Notes under the pieces: model-generated
Database searches by the model: none
What the model was told of the DNA's origin: nothing
Seen by the model: only the letters and a program-made list of their open reading frames with translations
NCBI GenBank assembly: GCA_949128115.1
Contig: OX421961.1
Coordinates: 125,987,050 to 126,051,049, forward strand
From: Anaspis maculata
Lineage: Eukaryota > Arthropoda > Insecta > Coleoptera > Scraptiidae
Length of the DNA stretch: 64,000 nt
Reading direction: 5' to 3'
Made by a program: the position numbers and the translations under genes
In this document: positions 48,570 through 60,654 of the stretch, one piece after another
Layout: every line of letters starts with the position of its first letter
Position numbering within the stretch: position 1 is the stretch's first letter

Positions 48570-50095
48570 AGAAGGGGTGCTAGTGTAATAGAGGGCAACG
48601 GCAACCGCACATTTCACAGTGAGAATTCTACCACCATTCTCTTCCTTATGCAATTTCGAGACGATTTAGGTATGGATGGATCGATTTACTCACATTAAAT
48701 AGACCTTCTCGTCACTTGCAAGTGCTCCCTTTTTGCGTCCATTTCTTCGTTGCTGCCATGACAACCACCGCATGTTGCTGTTCTTTTTTTGACAATTGAC
48801 GTTCCTCTGACGTCTCTCTTCCATCTGTCAACCTTTGACGGCGTTGAACGAAGGAGAGAAATAAAATGTGTTTCTATGCTCTTTTCACCATTTCCAGCGA
48901 ATTTCTGCCTTCTTCTTTGTTGTACTGCGCATTACTTTTAGATTCTTCCCGCCCAACACCCCTGTTTTGCTACCCGGTCCCGCTGGTCACTTTTTTATGC
49001 TTTTCTTACGAGTTTGACCGATTCTTTCTTTCTTTCTTTCTTTGTTGTGCGTAGAGTTGTTTTCAGCTTCTCCCCACCCAACACCCCTCTTTTGCTCCCC
49101 GGTCCCGTATCATTTCTGTTTTGCTCCTTCTTTCCTGGCGTTCATTGCCTTCTCCATGCGAAATAAAATGTGTTGCTATGCTCTTTCCACCATTTCCAGC
49201 GAATTTCTGCCTTCTTTGTTGTACTGCGCATTAATTTTGGATTCTAGCTCCCCGCCCAACACCCCTGTTTCGCTCCCGGTCCCGTTAGTGACTGTTATCG
49301 TTGGTTCATTTCCAATTCCACTGCGTTTGTGCAGTTGCATAACTGTCTGGCGTCAATAATACACTACGTATTTTCGTAACTTTCTTAATTTTTTTTCCAA
49401 AAGTTTGTGGATGATCCGCAAATTTTCTTTCAGAAAACCTTCTAGGACAGTGTTTTCAATCTATTCTCACTTTTGGAATGATCGAAAACGCAGTGGAATT
49501 GGAAATAAACCAAAGATAACAGTCACTAACGGGACCGGGAGCAAAACAGGGGTGTTGGGCGGGAAGAATCTAAAAGTAATGCGCAGAGTACAACAAAGAA
49601 GAAGGCAGAAATTCGCAGCAAATGGTGAAAAAAGAAGAATAAGGCAGAAATTCGCTGGAAAGCATAGAAACACATTTTATTTCGCATGGAGAAGGCAATG
49701 AACGCCAGGAAAGAACAACGTTCGCAGATCGCCGTAATTGCGCATTTCATTGAACTCCATACCGAATCGTTGGGAAACACCGCGGAACGAAAAGAATGAC
49801 GCCGAACAACTTTCCCCTTCGTTCAACGCTGTCAAAGGTTGACAGATGGATGAGAGACGTCAGAGGAACGTCAACTGTCAAAAAAGAACAGCAACATGCG
49901 GTGGTTGTCATGGCAGCAGCAAAGAAATGGACGCAAAAAGGGAGCACTTTCAAGTGACGAGAAGGACTATTTAATGTGAGTAAATCGCATCCATCCGTAC
50001 CTAAATCTTCTCGAAATTGCATAAGGAAGAAAATGGTGGTGAAATTCTTACTGTAAAATGTGCGGTTGCCGTTGCCCTTTATAACACTAGCACCA
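48570..50095. repeat. 1.5 kb palindromic element
   Basis: ggtgctagtgtaatagaggg near 48577 is mirrored near 50075, and tctaccaccattctcttcct near 48630 is mirrored near 50025. The gttgctgttctttttttgac phrase near 48775 is mirrored near 49880. The inner arms contain repeated ccgcccaacacccctgttt phrases. A tttc microsatellite lies at 49024-49042. The centre is near 49345. Related to the arm at 21590-21985. Confidence 0.8.
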
Positions 50096-50739
50096 ACCAA
50101 AGTTTCATTTCCAGTCATCCCGGGAACCATGAAAAATAGAGGATGGAAAAACATGCGCCGCGGTCTTTCTCTTGAAACGGTGAAAGAACGGTGAGAGATG
50201 TGCATGTGAAAACTGTCAGGGACAAAGTTGCAGAGAATTCAATAATCTACAAAAAAGTCCCCGGGAACATACATCTTACTTCTTCAGTTCAGCCGTTGAT
50301 GGCAGTCAAAGAAGCGCGCCGGTCTAGTAAAGTGGAAAAACTGTCCGCGTGACGCGTGACCTTCCTTCTTGAGTCCTGCGTGAACGACAAGAGATATCCG
50401 AAAATTGTGAGCGACAAAGTTGTAGAGAGTTGAATGTTCCACTAGAAAATCTTCAGGGCCAATTATTAGCTCTTCAAGTTTAGCCGTGAACCACGTTCGA
50501 AGTTGCGCGACGACAAAACTGTGATTGAAGTGGTTCTTCTGGAAAGCTTACAAAAATCCCAGACTCGATGAAAAAAATATCACAATGTAGAGGATGAAAA
50601 ACTGGTTCTAAAAAATCAAACATCCATTTCACACCATATCGGGATATCTAAAAAAAAAGAAAAAGTTGGAGAATAGCGATTTGCACTCGGATTTGCACTA
50701 CTCGGATTTGCATTCCCAGCTTCCTCATTGAATACTGAA

Positions 50740-51725
50740 ATAAAGGTAATAAATATGGAAAATCTGAACAAACTAGCTTGTAGAGAATTAAATTATCTAT
50801 AGAAAATCCCGTGATGTCATGTATGCATCTGTGTCGACTTAGCTGCGGAGCGCTATTAAAGTTGGGGTACATGACTAGTGACGCGTCGCCTCGCGCGTCG
50901 CATATTGTGGTCAAACTGGCACGACCGACGTTGCGGTCATTGTTTGATTGACTATAAAACATGACTAAATGATTTGAAAAAATTGCGTGCTTTGTTGGAT
51001 GTCTGGCAACTATTGTTGGAAATGTAACTCCGCGAATGAACGCTTAGTCATCTATAAAGTTTCTTGTTTGGCGAAATGAAAATAAAACTGAGATAAGTAC
51101 CTACTCGTATTTTGTAACACAATATGTACGGTAATTGAAAAACGTGATTCACGTTTGATAATGAGATGTTTTTCAATTGATTTCTCTGATGAACAATGAT
51201 CATGCAACAACAGCTCGGAGATAATAAACAAACTGTCCACCTCTGAACAATGGGGTTGGAAATTAAACATTTCTCCGTTGATGCCCATTAGAACCCAGGA
51301 TAACGTAGCTCTCGTAAATCTGCTTCGGCTGGTTTCCTGCAGAAGCTTTGTGGATGCAGAAAAGGTGACCTCAAGTGTAGGTACCATAAGTTTTGCACCT
51401 GTTCTGACGCTTCCAGAATTGTCGTTTCGGAAGATGATGATGACTACAATGATAATTCTAACAATAAGTAGCTACCCAGACGTTAAACAAAGCACGCAAT
51501 TTTTCAAAATCATTTGATCATGTTTTATAATCAATTAAACCAATGACCGCAACGTCGTTCCAGTTTGACCACATATGCGACGCGTCATGAGTCATGTACC
51601 CCAACTTTGATAGCGCTCCGCAGCTAAGTCGACAAAGATGCATACATGACATCACAGGATTTTCTATAGATTTATCATTATTCATTTATCCTCTATGAGT
51701 TTGTTCAGATTTTCAGCGCATTTTC
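50740..51725. repeat. 1.0 kb palindromic element
   Basis: The arms carry gacttagctgcggagcgcta (about 50837) against tagcgctccgcagctaagtc (about 51612), plus gacgttgcggtcattg against caatgaccgcaacgtc nearer the centre (about 51240). Arms are about 80-90% matching by eye. No coding content. Confidence 0.8.
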
Positions 51726-51729
51726 GTAG

Positions 51730-53445
51730 GAAATATTTTCGCATTTTCGTCCGTCTGTCCGTCTTGTAGTTGAACTCCTCCTAAACGAAAAGTCGTAGCA
51801 GTATCGTTTTTTTTTGCAAATTAATGCTGATTGTCTGCGGATGGGAATAGGCACAAAAAATATTTGGTCAGACCGCACGATTGCAAGGAAAAAATCGGTT
51901 GTGTCACCCCAAAACTTCCCTGACGAGTAGCAAGGAACGGAATGAAATTTTATTATGAAATGATGTCCCTTCGGGTGGGAAGTTAGAGAGAAAGATTGAA
52001 GAATTGAGATATTTTCTCTAATTAGGGATTCATTTAGAGCTCCATCATTTGAGTCTCGTCTCGATAAGCTAGGCCGGTGGATTTTAAAGCGGAAAACTCT
52101 CGGAAAACTTGGAGAATTTCAAGAGAAATTGCCTGGAAATGTTCAAGAATCAATTTCCCTTTGTTAAAAGAACGTTAGTATGAATCTGTTCACAAGCTAG
52201 AAAGTTGAGAAATTTTCAGGTTTTCATTAGGAACCAAATTATGCAGAAAGAAAAGCGAGTGAGGCAGTCAGACGCATCAGTACATGGATAAAGGTGAACG
52301 ATCTGAAACTGGCACCACAAAAAGATTGAAAATAATTTGCAGGAAATTGAATTTTCCGGGAAAACTTCAAGTCTTTTCCCAAATCATTTTATTATGAAGA
52401 TCGTCAATTACAACTTCACTTTAAGCTCCATCATTCAAATCCGGTTTCGATAACCCAGGCCTGTTTAACATTTTCAACAGGGAATTTCCGGAAAATTGGG
52501 AAAAAGATTATTGGAAAATATTCAAGAGCCAGTAACCTTTTGTTTGAAAAAAAAAATGGTGAAAATCTGTACACGGGATAAAAAGGTGAAAAATTTGCGG
52601 TTTTTCTTGAGATGAAAACTCGGAAACCGTGAGTCCGATTTCGAAAATTTTCTCTCCCAAAATTAATTTAATCTTTTCTCCGAATAGAAGCGGTGTCAGA
52701 AATAAGGATCGAAAGAAAAATTCGCGAATTATCCTAGTTTTCAAGAAAAAAAAGGTTAGGAACAACCAACGGAGCGAAGCGGGATCGCAAAATAAGGAAA
52801 TGAATAAAATTACTGGACCACACGGATCGGAGCGAATGGGGGTGCTGGGCTGTTACAGGAAAATTGAAAAACTCAGAAAATAAGGCGAAATTAGTAATAA
52901 AATAAGCAAAAACACGTCGGAACCAAAAAGCGAAAACTGAAAAGAAATACAAAAAGTAGTAGGTTGGGAGAAAGGAGCAACTAGGGGTAGAGAGCAACAA
53001 GGCAAAAAAAAGTCGACCAGGAACCAGGAAGCGAACTAAAATTCCGAGCGGTCAATAATTTTGAAAACTAGAAGTAGAAATGCAGAGAGTTAGAGAAGAG
53101 AATATGTGAAAATTGGCCCAATTTTGGTAAACTCGTTCTTCAACGTACCGCACAGACCATAGCCGTGAACTCACTCCTTCAATCAATCAATCAATCAATC
53201 ATTGATTGATCATAAACCATCCTTAACCTATGGCACAGGTCAATAGTAGTAAAATAGAGGTAGTCAGGTAGACTTCCACGTTTACAGCTTGTCGCATTCA
53301 ACCTGTTATGTGTGGAAAACTTGAACTTATTGTGTTATGAAAAAAAACTTCATGACCTGCGATGAGGTCCATGTACACTACTTTAAGCGGTCAAATCGCT
53401 ATTTTAACTCAAAAGGATCTAGTTACGAAAATACCACCTTTATAC
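51730..53445. other. intergenic DNA, mostly unexplained
   Basis: AT-rich sequence with no supported gene. Around 52830-52860 a gggggtgctgggctg phrase resembles the ggggtgttgggcgg phrase of the palindrome at 49550. An (AATC)n microsatellite lies at 53176-53203. Confidence 0.45.
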
Positions 53446-53449
53446 CTAA

Positions 53450-53630
53450 AGGCCGCTCTATGAAATTACGCAACGCAACCGCAACGCAGAGCGCAACTTT
53501 TCTGATTGGCTCGCAAGCCTTCCGCGTCGTTACGATGGCTTTGCGAATACCTTGCGAGCCAATCAGAAACGTTACGCTCTGCGTTGCGGTTGAGTTGCGA
53601 TTGCTGCGAATTTTCATAGAGCGGGCATAA
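53450..53630. repeat. compact 180-base foldback element
   Basis: ctctatgaaattacgcaacg at about 53456 and its mirrored partner ending near 53628, together with ctgattggctcgcaag (about 53501) against cttgcgagccaatcag (about 53552), form one hairpin with a short centre near 53540. It contains repeated cgcaacgcaa units. Confidence 0.8.
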
Positions 53631-54176
53631 TAGTAGCAGCGGTACACTCCTAATATCAGAAAAAACCGCAAATTGTGATAAAAGCAAGCAATTTTGCACA
53701 GTTGTTCTTGAAAGGATTTAGAAGGATTTGGCCTGCAGCGTTGATCGCGCAGGCCTGTCAGACTCGAGGTGGCGTCATTTTTCCAAAATGGCGGAGGTTT
53801 GGTATAAAAAGTATTTTTTTGGTGCAAGTTGTTCGAGTGAGGACTCGTTTCTGACAATTCGATGCTGCTTGATGCTTTACTGATCACAGAATCCCAATCA
53901 AAATACGCGTTCATGCCACTGAGGCAAAAAATTGAAGAAAACACTTATTTCAGAAGTAACAAATTTGAACCCGAAAGTGTGTCGTTATAGGGACGTTATT
54001 TTCAGTCAACTGATGATCCTCGAACATTACTAGGATATCCCTAGGTCTCTTAAACGTTTAACTTTACCTTTATGACACCGGAACCTTATTATGTCTTTGT
54101 TGTTGGAAGTTCTTTTATTATTCATCTATTTATATGCACCTATATATTTATTTAATTTATTTATTTATGTGTGTAG

Positions 54177-55130
54177 GTTACCGATCCCGGGTCCTTGGTT
54201 GAACTCCTGGCTGAGAATTTTGAAAATTCGTCAAGATTCGTATACCTGGAGTCGGCATAAGCTCGTCTGTTCCGCTCATTTTGATGAAAAAGATTTTATC
54301 ATTTTCGGGGCTAACAATAAGCGATTGCGGAAGATGGCACGTCCACATTTGAACATGGGTTCTGATGGTGATAAAGGCGCATCAGAATATCAGGTTGTGG
54401 AACAAGAAACTGCATCAGAGGAAGAAGTTGTACCGTCGGTTGTGCCCGAGCAACATGTAGATGAATTTCAGCCAGGTGGAAGTGAGGATGACGTAGTATC
54501 ACATAATGTAGAACATTGTTCTTTACTGAGTGGCAGTGTTGCTCCTGTTGATGGACAGGAGGCAAGAAAAAAACTTGAGGTGGAAAAAGACAAAGGAATG
54601 AAGGTCCGCCAAAGGCTATATAAAGCCAAAACGACGATAACGAATCTTCAAAGAAAAATTACAACTCTAAAAACTGTGCTGGATGATCTACGCCAAACAC
54701 AAAGCCAGAGTTTATCTAAGAGTACCTGTACCTTCAATCATTGAGGGAAGAGCTTTGAAGATATTCCACGCTTTTTGATGGCTAGGTTTGACACATTCAC
54801 ATTTTTTATGGCTACATTTCTATTCACCATACGAATGTGTGAGATCAAGTTTTGCCTTAGGCTTGCCACATTTGGCCACTATCAGAAAATGGTGTTCTAA
54901 TATGGATGCTGATCCAAGTCATTGTGCACCCGCCTACGAAGCCTTCAAAATTGAAGCGGAAGAGGCAAAATCCGCCGAAAAAACGCCCATTTGTGCCTCA
55001 ACCTTTTAGCTGCGGGAAGCATGCTATTGTGCAAATCGGTACCGTCAAAGATACGCGGGAAGCGGATTTTCACGCTAACATGCAAGATGCCTCCAAAGTT
55101 GGATGCGAACATTTCCGCTATCGTACCTAA
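54177..55130 (+). pseudogene. THAP-domain / P-element-like transposase remnant
   Basis: After an AG at 54177-54178, the forward frame to the stop at 54744 gives the second half of a THAP domain: SRHKLVCSAHFDEKDF, then KRLRKMARPHLNM. An acidic linker and a coiled coil follow (NLQRKITTLKTVLDDLRQTQ). A shifted frame at 54788-55009 gives LHFYSPYECVRSSFALGLPH, then LATIRKWC, which matches the LxFYSPxAYxxVRxxFxxxLPHxxTIRKW stretch of THAP9/P-element transposases. Frame changes and the missing catalytic region show it is broken. The first zinc-binding half of the THAP domain is not seen upstream. Confidence 0.7.
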
Positions 55131-55239
55131 GTATTTAGTTCTCAAGGAGTCAAGGATGTTATGTCTACTATATGTTCTAAATTTTGAGCGCCTGGGACAA
55201 GAAATAATTTACTTGTATTTAGCGGGAAGCGTATAGATC

Positions 55240-56380
55240 CGCATGTTGTTATTGTCACTGTTGATTTTACTCCCCCCCCCCCCCTCACACCAAAAAGCTA
55301 ATTTTTTGAACCTTTGAATATGTTTTGTAATTTTATTTAGTGTACAGGGTGAGTCATGAATCCTAACAATTTATTTTTTCTCGAAATAGACCGTGAAAGG
55401 TTTAAAAGGTTATGAAAACTCATGTACAGCAACAAATAACACAAACAGTTCTTATATCATGACATTATATTTTCTTCATGCATTTTTTGAGAAAACTAGA
55501 TTTTCGGGATTTACGACTCGCCCTGTATAATAAATAAAATTTAAAAACACATTCAAAGGTTCAAAAACATTGATCTGTGGTCTGTTGAAAAGAGCTCATT
55601 AAAATCTTTCAAAATAACGAAAATAGAGAGGGTCGAAAAACCACCCTTTGACCCTCCATATTTAAAAAAAAACTATATTTTTAAAAAAATTTCTGATACT
55701 TTTGAAGCAATTTTTTGACTGCGGTTTAATTTTCTACCCCAAGTTTGCAAACACCCTGTATTTACTTATGAAAGTTTGTAATTTTTCCATTATAATAAAG
55801 GTGCTACTTATTTAAAATGTGATTTATTATTATAATTTCTGATTGTGGTCGTGACTCATGAACTTTGAAATCGTGAAATCGTTGTCCGTTTTAACAGCAG
55901 CAGTCAATGTTCACATCACCCGCGCGGTGGTGTTGATTGCGGGAATGGCAGCAACAACTTGGTGAACTGCGGGGGTCTAAGGCTTGTCTAAGCCGTGTCT
56001 TATGTGAATAGGCGAAATTCAGTGCCATTTCTGCGCTGGCGCAACCATGCTAGGGGATTTGAGAATAGTGCCGTATGCTAACACATGTAAAAAGCGTAAT
56101 TTCAACATTGTCTATTATTGAAACGGCTGGAAATGAAACTTTCAAATAAGCTATGGAAGAAAGAGTGTTTCTTGATCTTTCATTGTGTTCAAGACCAGCA
56201 ATGATGGATCAGTTCTAGATACACAATGAGCGAAAATATGGTAACGTGTTTATCAGTTGGTGTGTTTTTGAAAATACCGCCCTACTTCTGGTATCCTTCT
56301 CTGCCTTACGGTTGCCGTCCTGTCTGTCAGTGGCATGAAACTGCATGTAAACAAATGGTAACGGAAATTTTATCGGGTTA
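55240..56380. other. non-coding repeat debris
   Basis: It contains a run of 13 C residues near 55272, a short inverted pair bounded by tacagggtgagtcatga (55344) and tttacgactcgccctgta (about 55528), a caccctgta at 55751, and a diverged copy (55890-56370) of 45940-46420. No gene is supported. Confidence 0.5.
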
Positions 56381-56382
56381 TA

Positions 56383-57415
56383 CAGGGTGTTCGGGTTTGG
56401 CTATTACAAACTTTGAGGGATGATTCTCCTTCAAAAATAAAGCCGAAAGAACAAAAAACTCATGGTCCTAAAATGCTTCCTTAAAAAGATGCAGGGTGTT
56501 AAAGTTGACTTTTTTAAATGGTTTTTTCACCGTAACTTTTGAACCGTTGAACCGATTTCAATCAAATTTTAACCAAAGTTCAGTCAAATGAGTCTCCATC
56601 GAATAATGATACCACAATTTATCAAAAATTTCTGGGGGCGTAGATAATAGGAGACTGTCCCCTATTTCTGCCCCTATTTTCATCTAACTCAATTTTTTTT
56701 GATATTTTCGGATTCTACGTTCAATTTAGAAAAAAAAGTTACTCTTGCAAAATTTTGATTAGAGGCTTCATTTCCGAGATATTTGGGTCTGAAACTTTGG
56801 AAAACGCCTCGAAATCGCGACTTTCAAAGGCCTAAAAATTAAAATCCCAGAAAACTCATGATTCCTCAACTGGAATAAATTTTCTAGGTCGCTTAGATTG
56901 ATTTACTGCCATTTTCGGCTAAGAAACGAGGCGTTTTCAGGGAAAAACAATTTGGGTTCTGGAAAGTGGCGATTTCGAGATGTTTTCCAAAGTTTAAAAA
57001 CCAAATATCTTGGAAACGAAGCCTCTGATGAAAATTTTGCAAGAGTAACTTTTTCTTCTAAATTGAACATAGAATTTGAAAATATCATCAATTTCAAAAA
57101 ATAATCAAGAGAGATATAAATATGGGCGAAAATAGGGAACAGTCCCCTATTATCCACGCCCCCAGGAATCTTTGATGGATTGTGGTATTATTAGTCGATG
57201 GAGACTCAGTTGACTAAACTTTGGTTGAAATTTGATCAAAATCCGTTCAACGGTTAAAAAGTTACGGTGAAAAAACGATTAAAAAAAGTTAACTTCAACA
57301 CCCTGTATCTTTTTAAAGAAGCATCTTAGGACCATGAGTTTTTTGTTCTTTCGGCTTTATTTTTGAAGGGGAATCATCCCTCAAAGTTTGTAATAGCCAA
57401 ACCCAAACACCCTGT
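56383..57415. repeat. 1.0 kb TACAGGGTG palindromic element
   Basis: It starts tacagggtgttcgggtttgg (56383) and ends with the mirror form at 57415, inside TA. A second cagggtgtt/aacaccctg pair lies about 106 bases inside each end (56490 and 57300). The inner arms share the gaaccgatttcaatcaaatt phrase with the palindrome at 28755-30006, so the two are members of one family. Confidence 0.85.
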
Positions 57416-57424
57416 ATGTACCTA

Positions 57425-59757
57425 CAGGGTGTCCCGAAATTAGTCTGCCATACTTCAGCAGCAGATTCTACGGTCAAAAATAAGAAAAAAAGCTCCTATA
57501 AATTTGGGTCAAAAAATGCCCCATAAGGGAGCTACAGCCCCCTAAAGGTGGGTCCCTGAAGACGATTTTTAATTAAGATCTCCGAAAATATTTGAAGCAA
57601 AATGATACGATTTGGCACACGCCCAGAAGTTTTTATGCTTAACAAGATGGGGCAAAAGTCATTGAAAAATTTGCCCGGGAGTGGGTAACTTGGTAGGAGG
57701 TGGGGTAAAAATTACCCCAACTTTTTTGTGAATATTTTTTTTCTACATTTTATGCAAAATTATGAAATTTCAGGGTGATTTGCATAAAAAAGGTGCACTT
57801 GTTGAACTTCGATATCTTGCCCCGTTTCCGACTAAAATCGTTCTGAAATTTTTTTGCAGACTGAAGAATCGAATTTGTTGACGATCGACTTTTTTCTAGT
57901 TCCAAAATCAGCTCTCAGTATTTCATGAGCGTATTTTACGGTCAAAAATAAGGAAAAAAGTTGCAATAAACTTGGGTCAAAAATGCCCCATGAGCGAGCT
58001 ACAGCTCCCTAAAGGTGGGTCCCTGAAGATGATTTTTAATTAATATCTCCGAAACGAGTTGGAACAAAATAATAAAATTTGGCACATGCCCAGAAGTTTT
58101 TATGCTGGACAAGATGGGGCAAAAGTCATTTGAAAAATTTGCCCGGGAGTGGGGTAACTTGGTAGGAGTCGGGGTAAAAATTACCCCAACTTTTGTGTGT
58201 TTGTTTTTTTCAGATTTTATGCAAAATTATGAAATTTCAGGGTGATTTACGGAAAAAAGGTACTCTTGTTAAACCTCGATAGCTTGCCCCGTTTTCAAGC
58301 AAAATGGTTTTGAATTTTTTTTGCAAACTGAGGAATCGAATTTGTGGACGATCGACTTTTTTTGGTCCCAAAATCGGCTTTGAGTATTTCATGAGCGTAT
58401 TCTACGACCAAAAATAAGAGAAAAGTTTCTCAAGCAACAAGAGCCCCTTTTTTCCGTAAAATACCCTGAAATTCCATGATTTTGCCTGAAATCTTGAAAA
58501 ATAGCACACACAAAAAAACTGGGGTAATTTTTACCTCTTTTCCTACCAAGTTATCCCACTCGCGGGCAAATTTTTTCAATGACTTTTACCACATCTTGTC
58601 AAGCATGAAAACGTCTGAGTATCTGCAAAATTATTTTATTATTTTGATCCAACTAGTTTCGGAGATAATAAATAAAAACCATCTTCAGGGGCACATATTT
58701 AGGGGGCTGTAGTCCCCTTATAAAGCATTTTCCGGCTTATGTTCATGGAAACTTTCCTCTTATTTCTGGTGGTCATAGAATACGCTCATGAAATACTCAA
58801 AGCCGATTTTGGAACCAAAAAAAGTCGATCGTCCACAAATTCGTTTCTTCAGTTTGCCAAAAAATTTCAAAACGATTTTAGTCGAAAATGGAGCAAGCTA
58901 TCGAAGTTCAACAAGAGCACCTTTTTTCCGTAGATCACCCTGAAATTTCATGATTTTGCATGAAATCTAAAAAAAAAACACAAGAATTGGGGTAATTTTT
59001 ACCCCAAATCCTACCAAGTTACCCCACTCTCGGGCAAATGTTTCAAATGACTTTTGCCCCATCTTGTTTAGCATGAAAACTTTTGGGCATGTGCCAAATT
59101 TTATTATTTTGCTCCAACTAGTTTCGAAGATATTAATTAAAAATCATCTTCAGGGACCCACCTTTAGGGAGCTGTAGCTCGCTTATGGGGCATTTTTTGA
59201 CCCAAGTTTACAGGAACTTTTTTTCTTATTTTTGACCGTAGAATACGCTCATGAAATACTCAGGACTGATTTTGGAACTAGAAAAAAGTCGATCGTCAAC
59301 AAATTCGATTCTGCAGTCTGCAAAAAAATTTCAGAACGATTTTAGTCGGAAACGGGGCAAGATATCGAAGTTTAACAGGAGCACCTTTTTCACGCAAATC
59401 ACCCTGAAATCTCATAATTTTGCATGAAATCTTGAAACAAAATATTCACAAAAAAGTTGGGGTAATTTTTACCCCACCTCCTACCAAGTTACCCCACTCC
59501 CGGGCAAATTTTTCAAATGACTTTTGCCCTATTTTGTTGAGCATAAAAACTTCTGGAAATGTGCCAAATTATATCATTTTGCTCTAAATAGTTTCGGAGA
59601 TATGCATCAAAAATCATCTTCAGGGACCCACCTTCAGGGGGCTGTAGCTCCCTTATGGGGCATTTTTTGACCCAAGTTTATGGGAACCTTTTTTCTTATT
59701 TTTGACCGTAGAATCTGCTACTGAAGTATGGCAGGCTAATTTCGGGACACCCTGTAT
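57425..59757. repeat. 2.3 kb multi-unit palindromic element
   Basis: The ends tacagggtgtcccgaaatta and the mirror form (57425 and 59757) are flanked by TA. It is built of a unit of about 480 bases: two forward copies (about 57460-57925 and 57925-58405) then three reverse copies (about 58405-58770 shortened, 58770-59240, 59240-59710). Each unit carries accccaactttt, cccgggagtgggg(t)aact and a gtgggtccctgaagatgatt phrase. It directly abuts the element ending at 57415. Confidence 0.85.
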
Positions 59758-59813
59758 AATATATCAGATGCGAGATCAGATGTTTTGTTTTGTTTTTTTT
59801 TCAAAAATGACGG

Positions 59814-59889
59814 GCAGTTTGTTCAGTGCCTGGCTGCAAAAACCGTACGAAAAGAACATTACAGTTCCATTTCATGTGTGTTCCCAAAA
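59814..59889 (+). pseudogene. THAP-domain N-terminal fragment
   Basis: The forward frame reads AVCSVPGCKNRTKRT, then LQFHFMCVPK, the first zinc-binding half of a THAP domain (CSVPGCxNRxxR...FHxFP). The nearby ATG (59807) is out of frame by one and the match stops after about 25 residues, so it is a broken remnant. It lies beside the large palindrome and is a different copy from 54177-55130. Confidence 0.6.
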
Positions 59890-60394
59890 AACATCACCTT
59901 CTAGGCAACCAGTTATACACTGAAAACGGCTTTCTCGTTCTTTTCGGAACACTACGCGCGGAATTCATTTTTTCGACAGCAATGCACATGGACAACATCA
60001 TTCCACATAATCTAGCATGGAAGTCAGGAGTTTCTTGTCATCTATTTTTTTTTTGTTGAATCGATGGCTGAAAATCTTCAGGTTTTGACTTTTCCTAGCT
60101 CGCGCAGACGCATGAGTTCCATCCCCTAGCTTTGCGAATCTACAGCGCAACTCGTGCCGCTGAATATCGCATATTGTGAATGCTTGGACTTTTGAGTGGA
60201 TCGCTCCTATCTTTCTGGAAACGATCGCATGTAAAGTCCGCCTTGAACAAAGTCATATACGTCCGGATACCTATTGAAAAAAAAATCTTTACATGCTTCT
60301 AGTAATCTATTCTACCTATAGATCGATTCATTTCTCAATGCGTCAAGTAGCATGGACATTTTTGTTTTGTAGGTCAAACAAAGGAAACTGAAAA

Positions 60395-60461
60395 GCCAAA
60401 GCCATGCCAAAGCTCTTGAAAACTTTGGAAAAGGTTTCAAGAGCTTTGGCATGGCTTTGGC
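60395..60461. repeat. perfect 27-bp hairpin
   Basis: Bases 60395-60421 are exactly complementary to 60435-60461, with a 13-base loop. Within the stem the ccaaagc(c) motif repeats. It could be a tiny foldback or a small-RNA precursor-like structure. Confidence 0.8.
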
Positions 60462-60654
60462 CTAAACTTTTGAGAATAATGCACCGCATCATTTTTTCGC
60501 CGGGAGTGAAAGCCAAACCTAACTTTGAAGGTAGGAGGTGTTGAAAAACGTAACTTTGAAGCGGTAGTTGACAGTGTCAAATCTGAAAAATCTCCCAGCC
60601 AACTTTTCATATTGTAAAATGTGTCGGACTATTATCTATTATTCTTTTTATTTT

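Noticed and set aside
49405..49780. ORFs on both strands
   Set aside because: They fall in the mirror arms of the 48570-50095 palindrome.
57425..59757. CRISPR-like or satellite array
   Set aside because: The units are about 480 bases, include inverted copies and sit between transposon ends; this is not a CRISPR array and the genome is eukaryotic.
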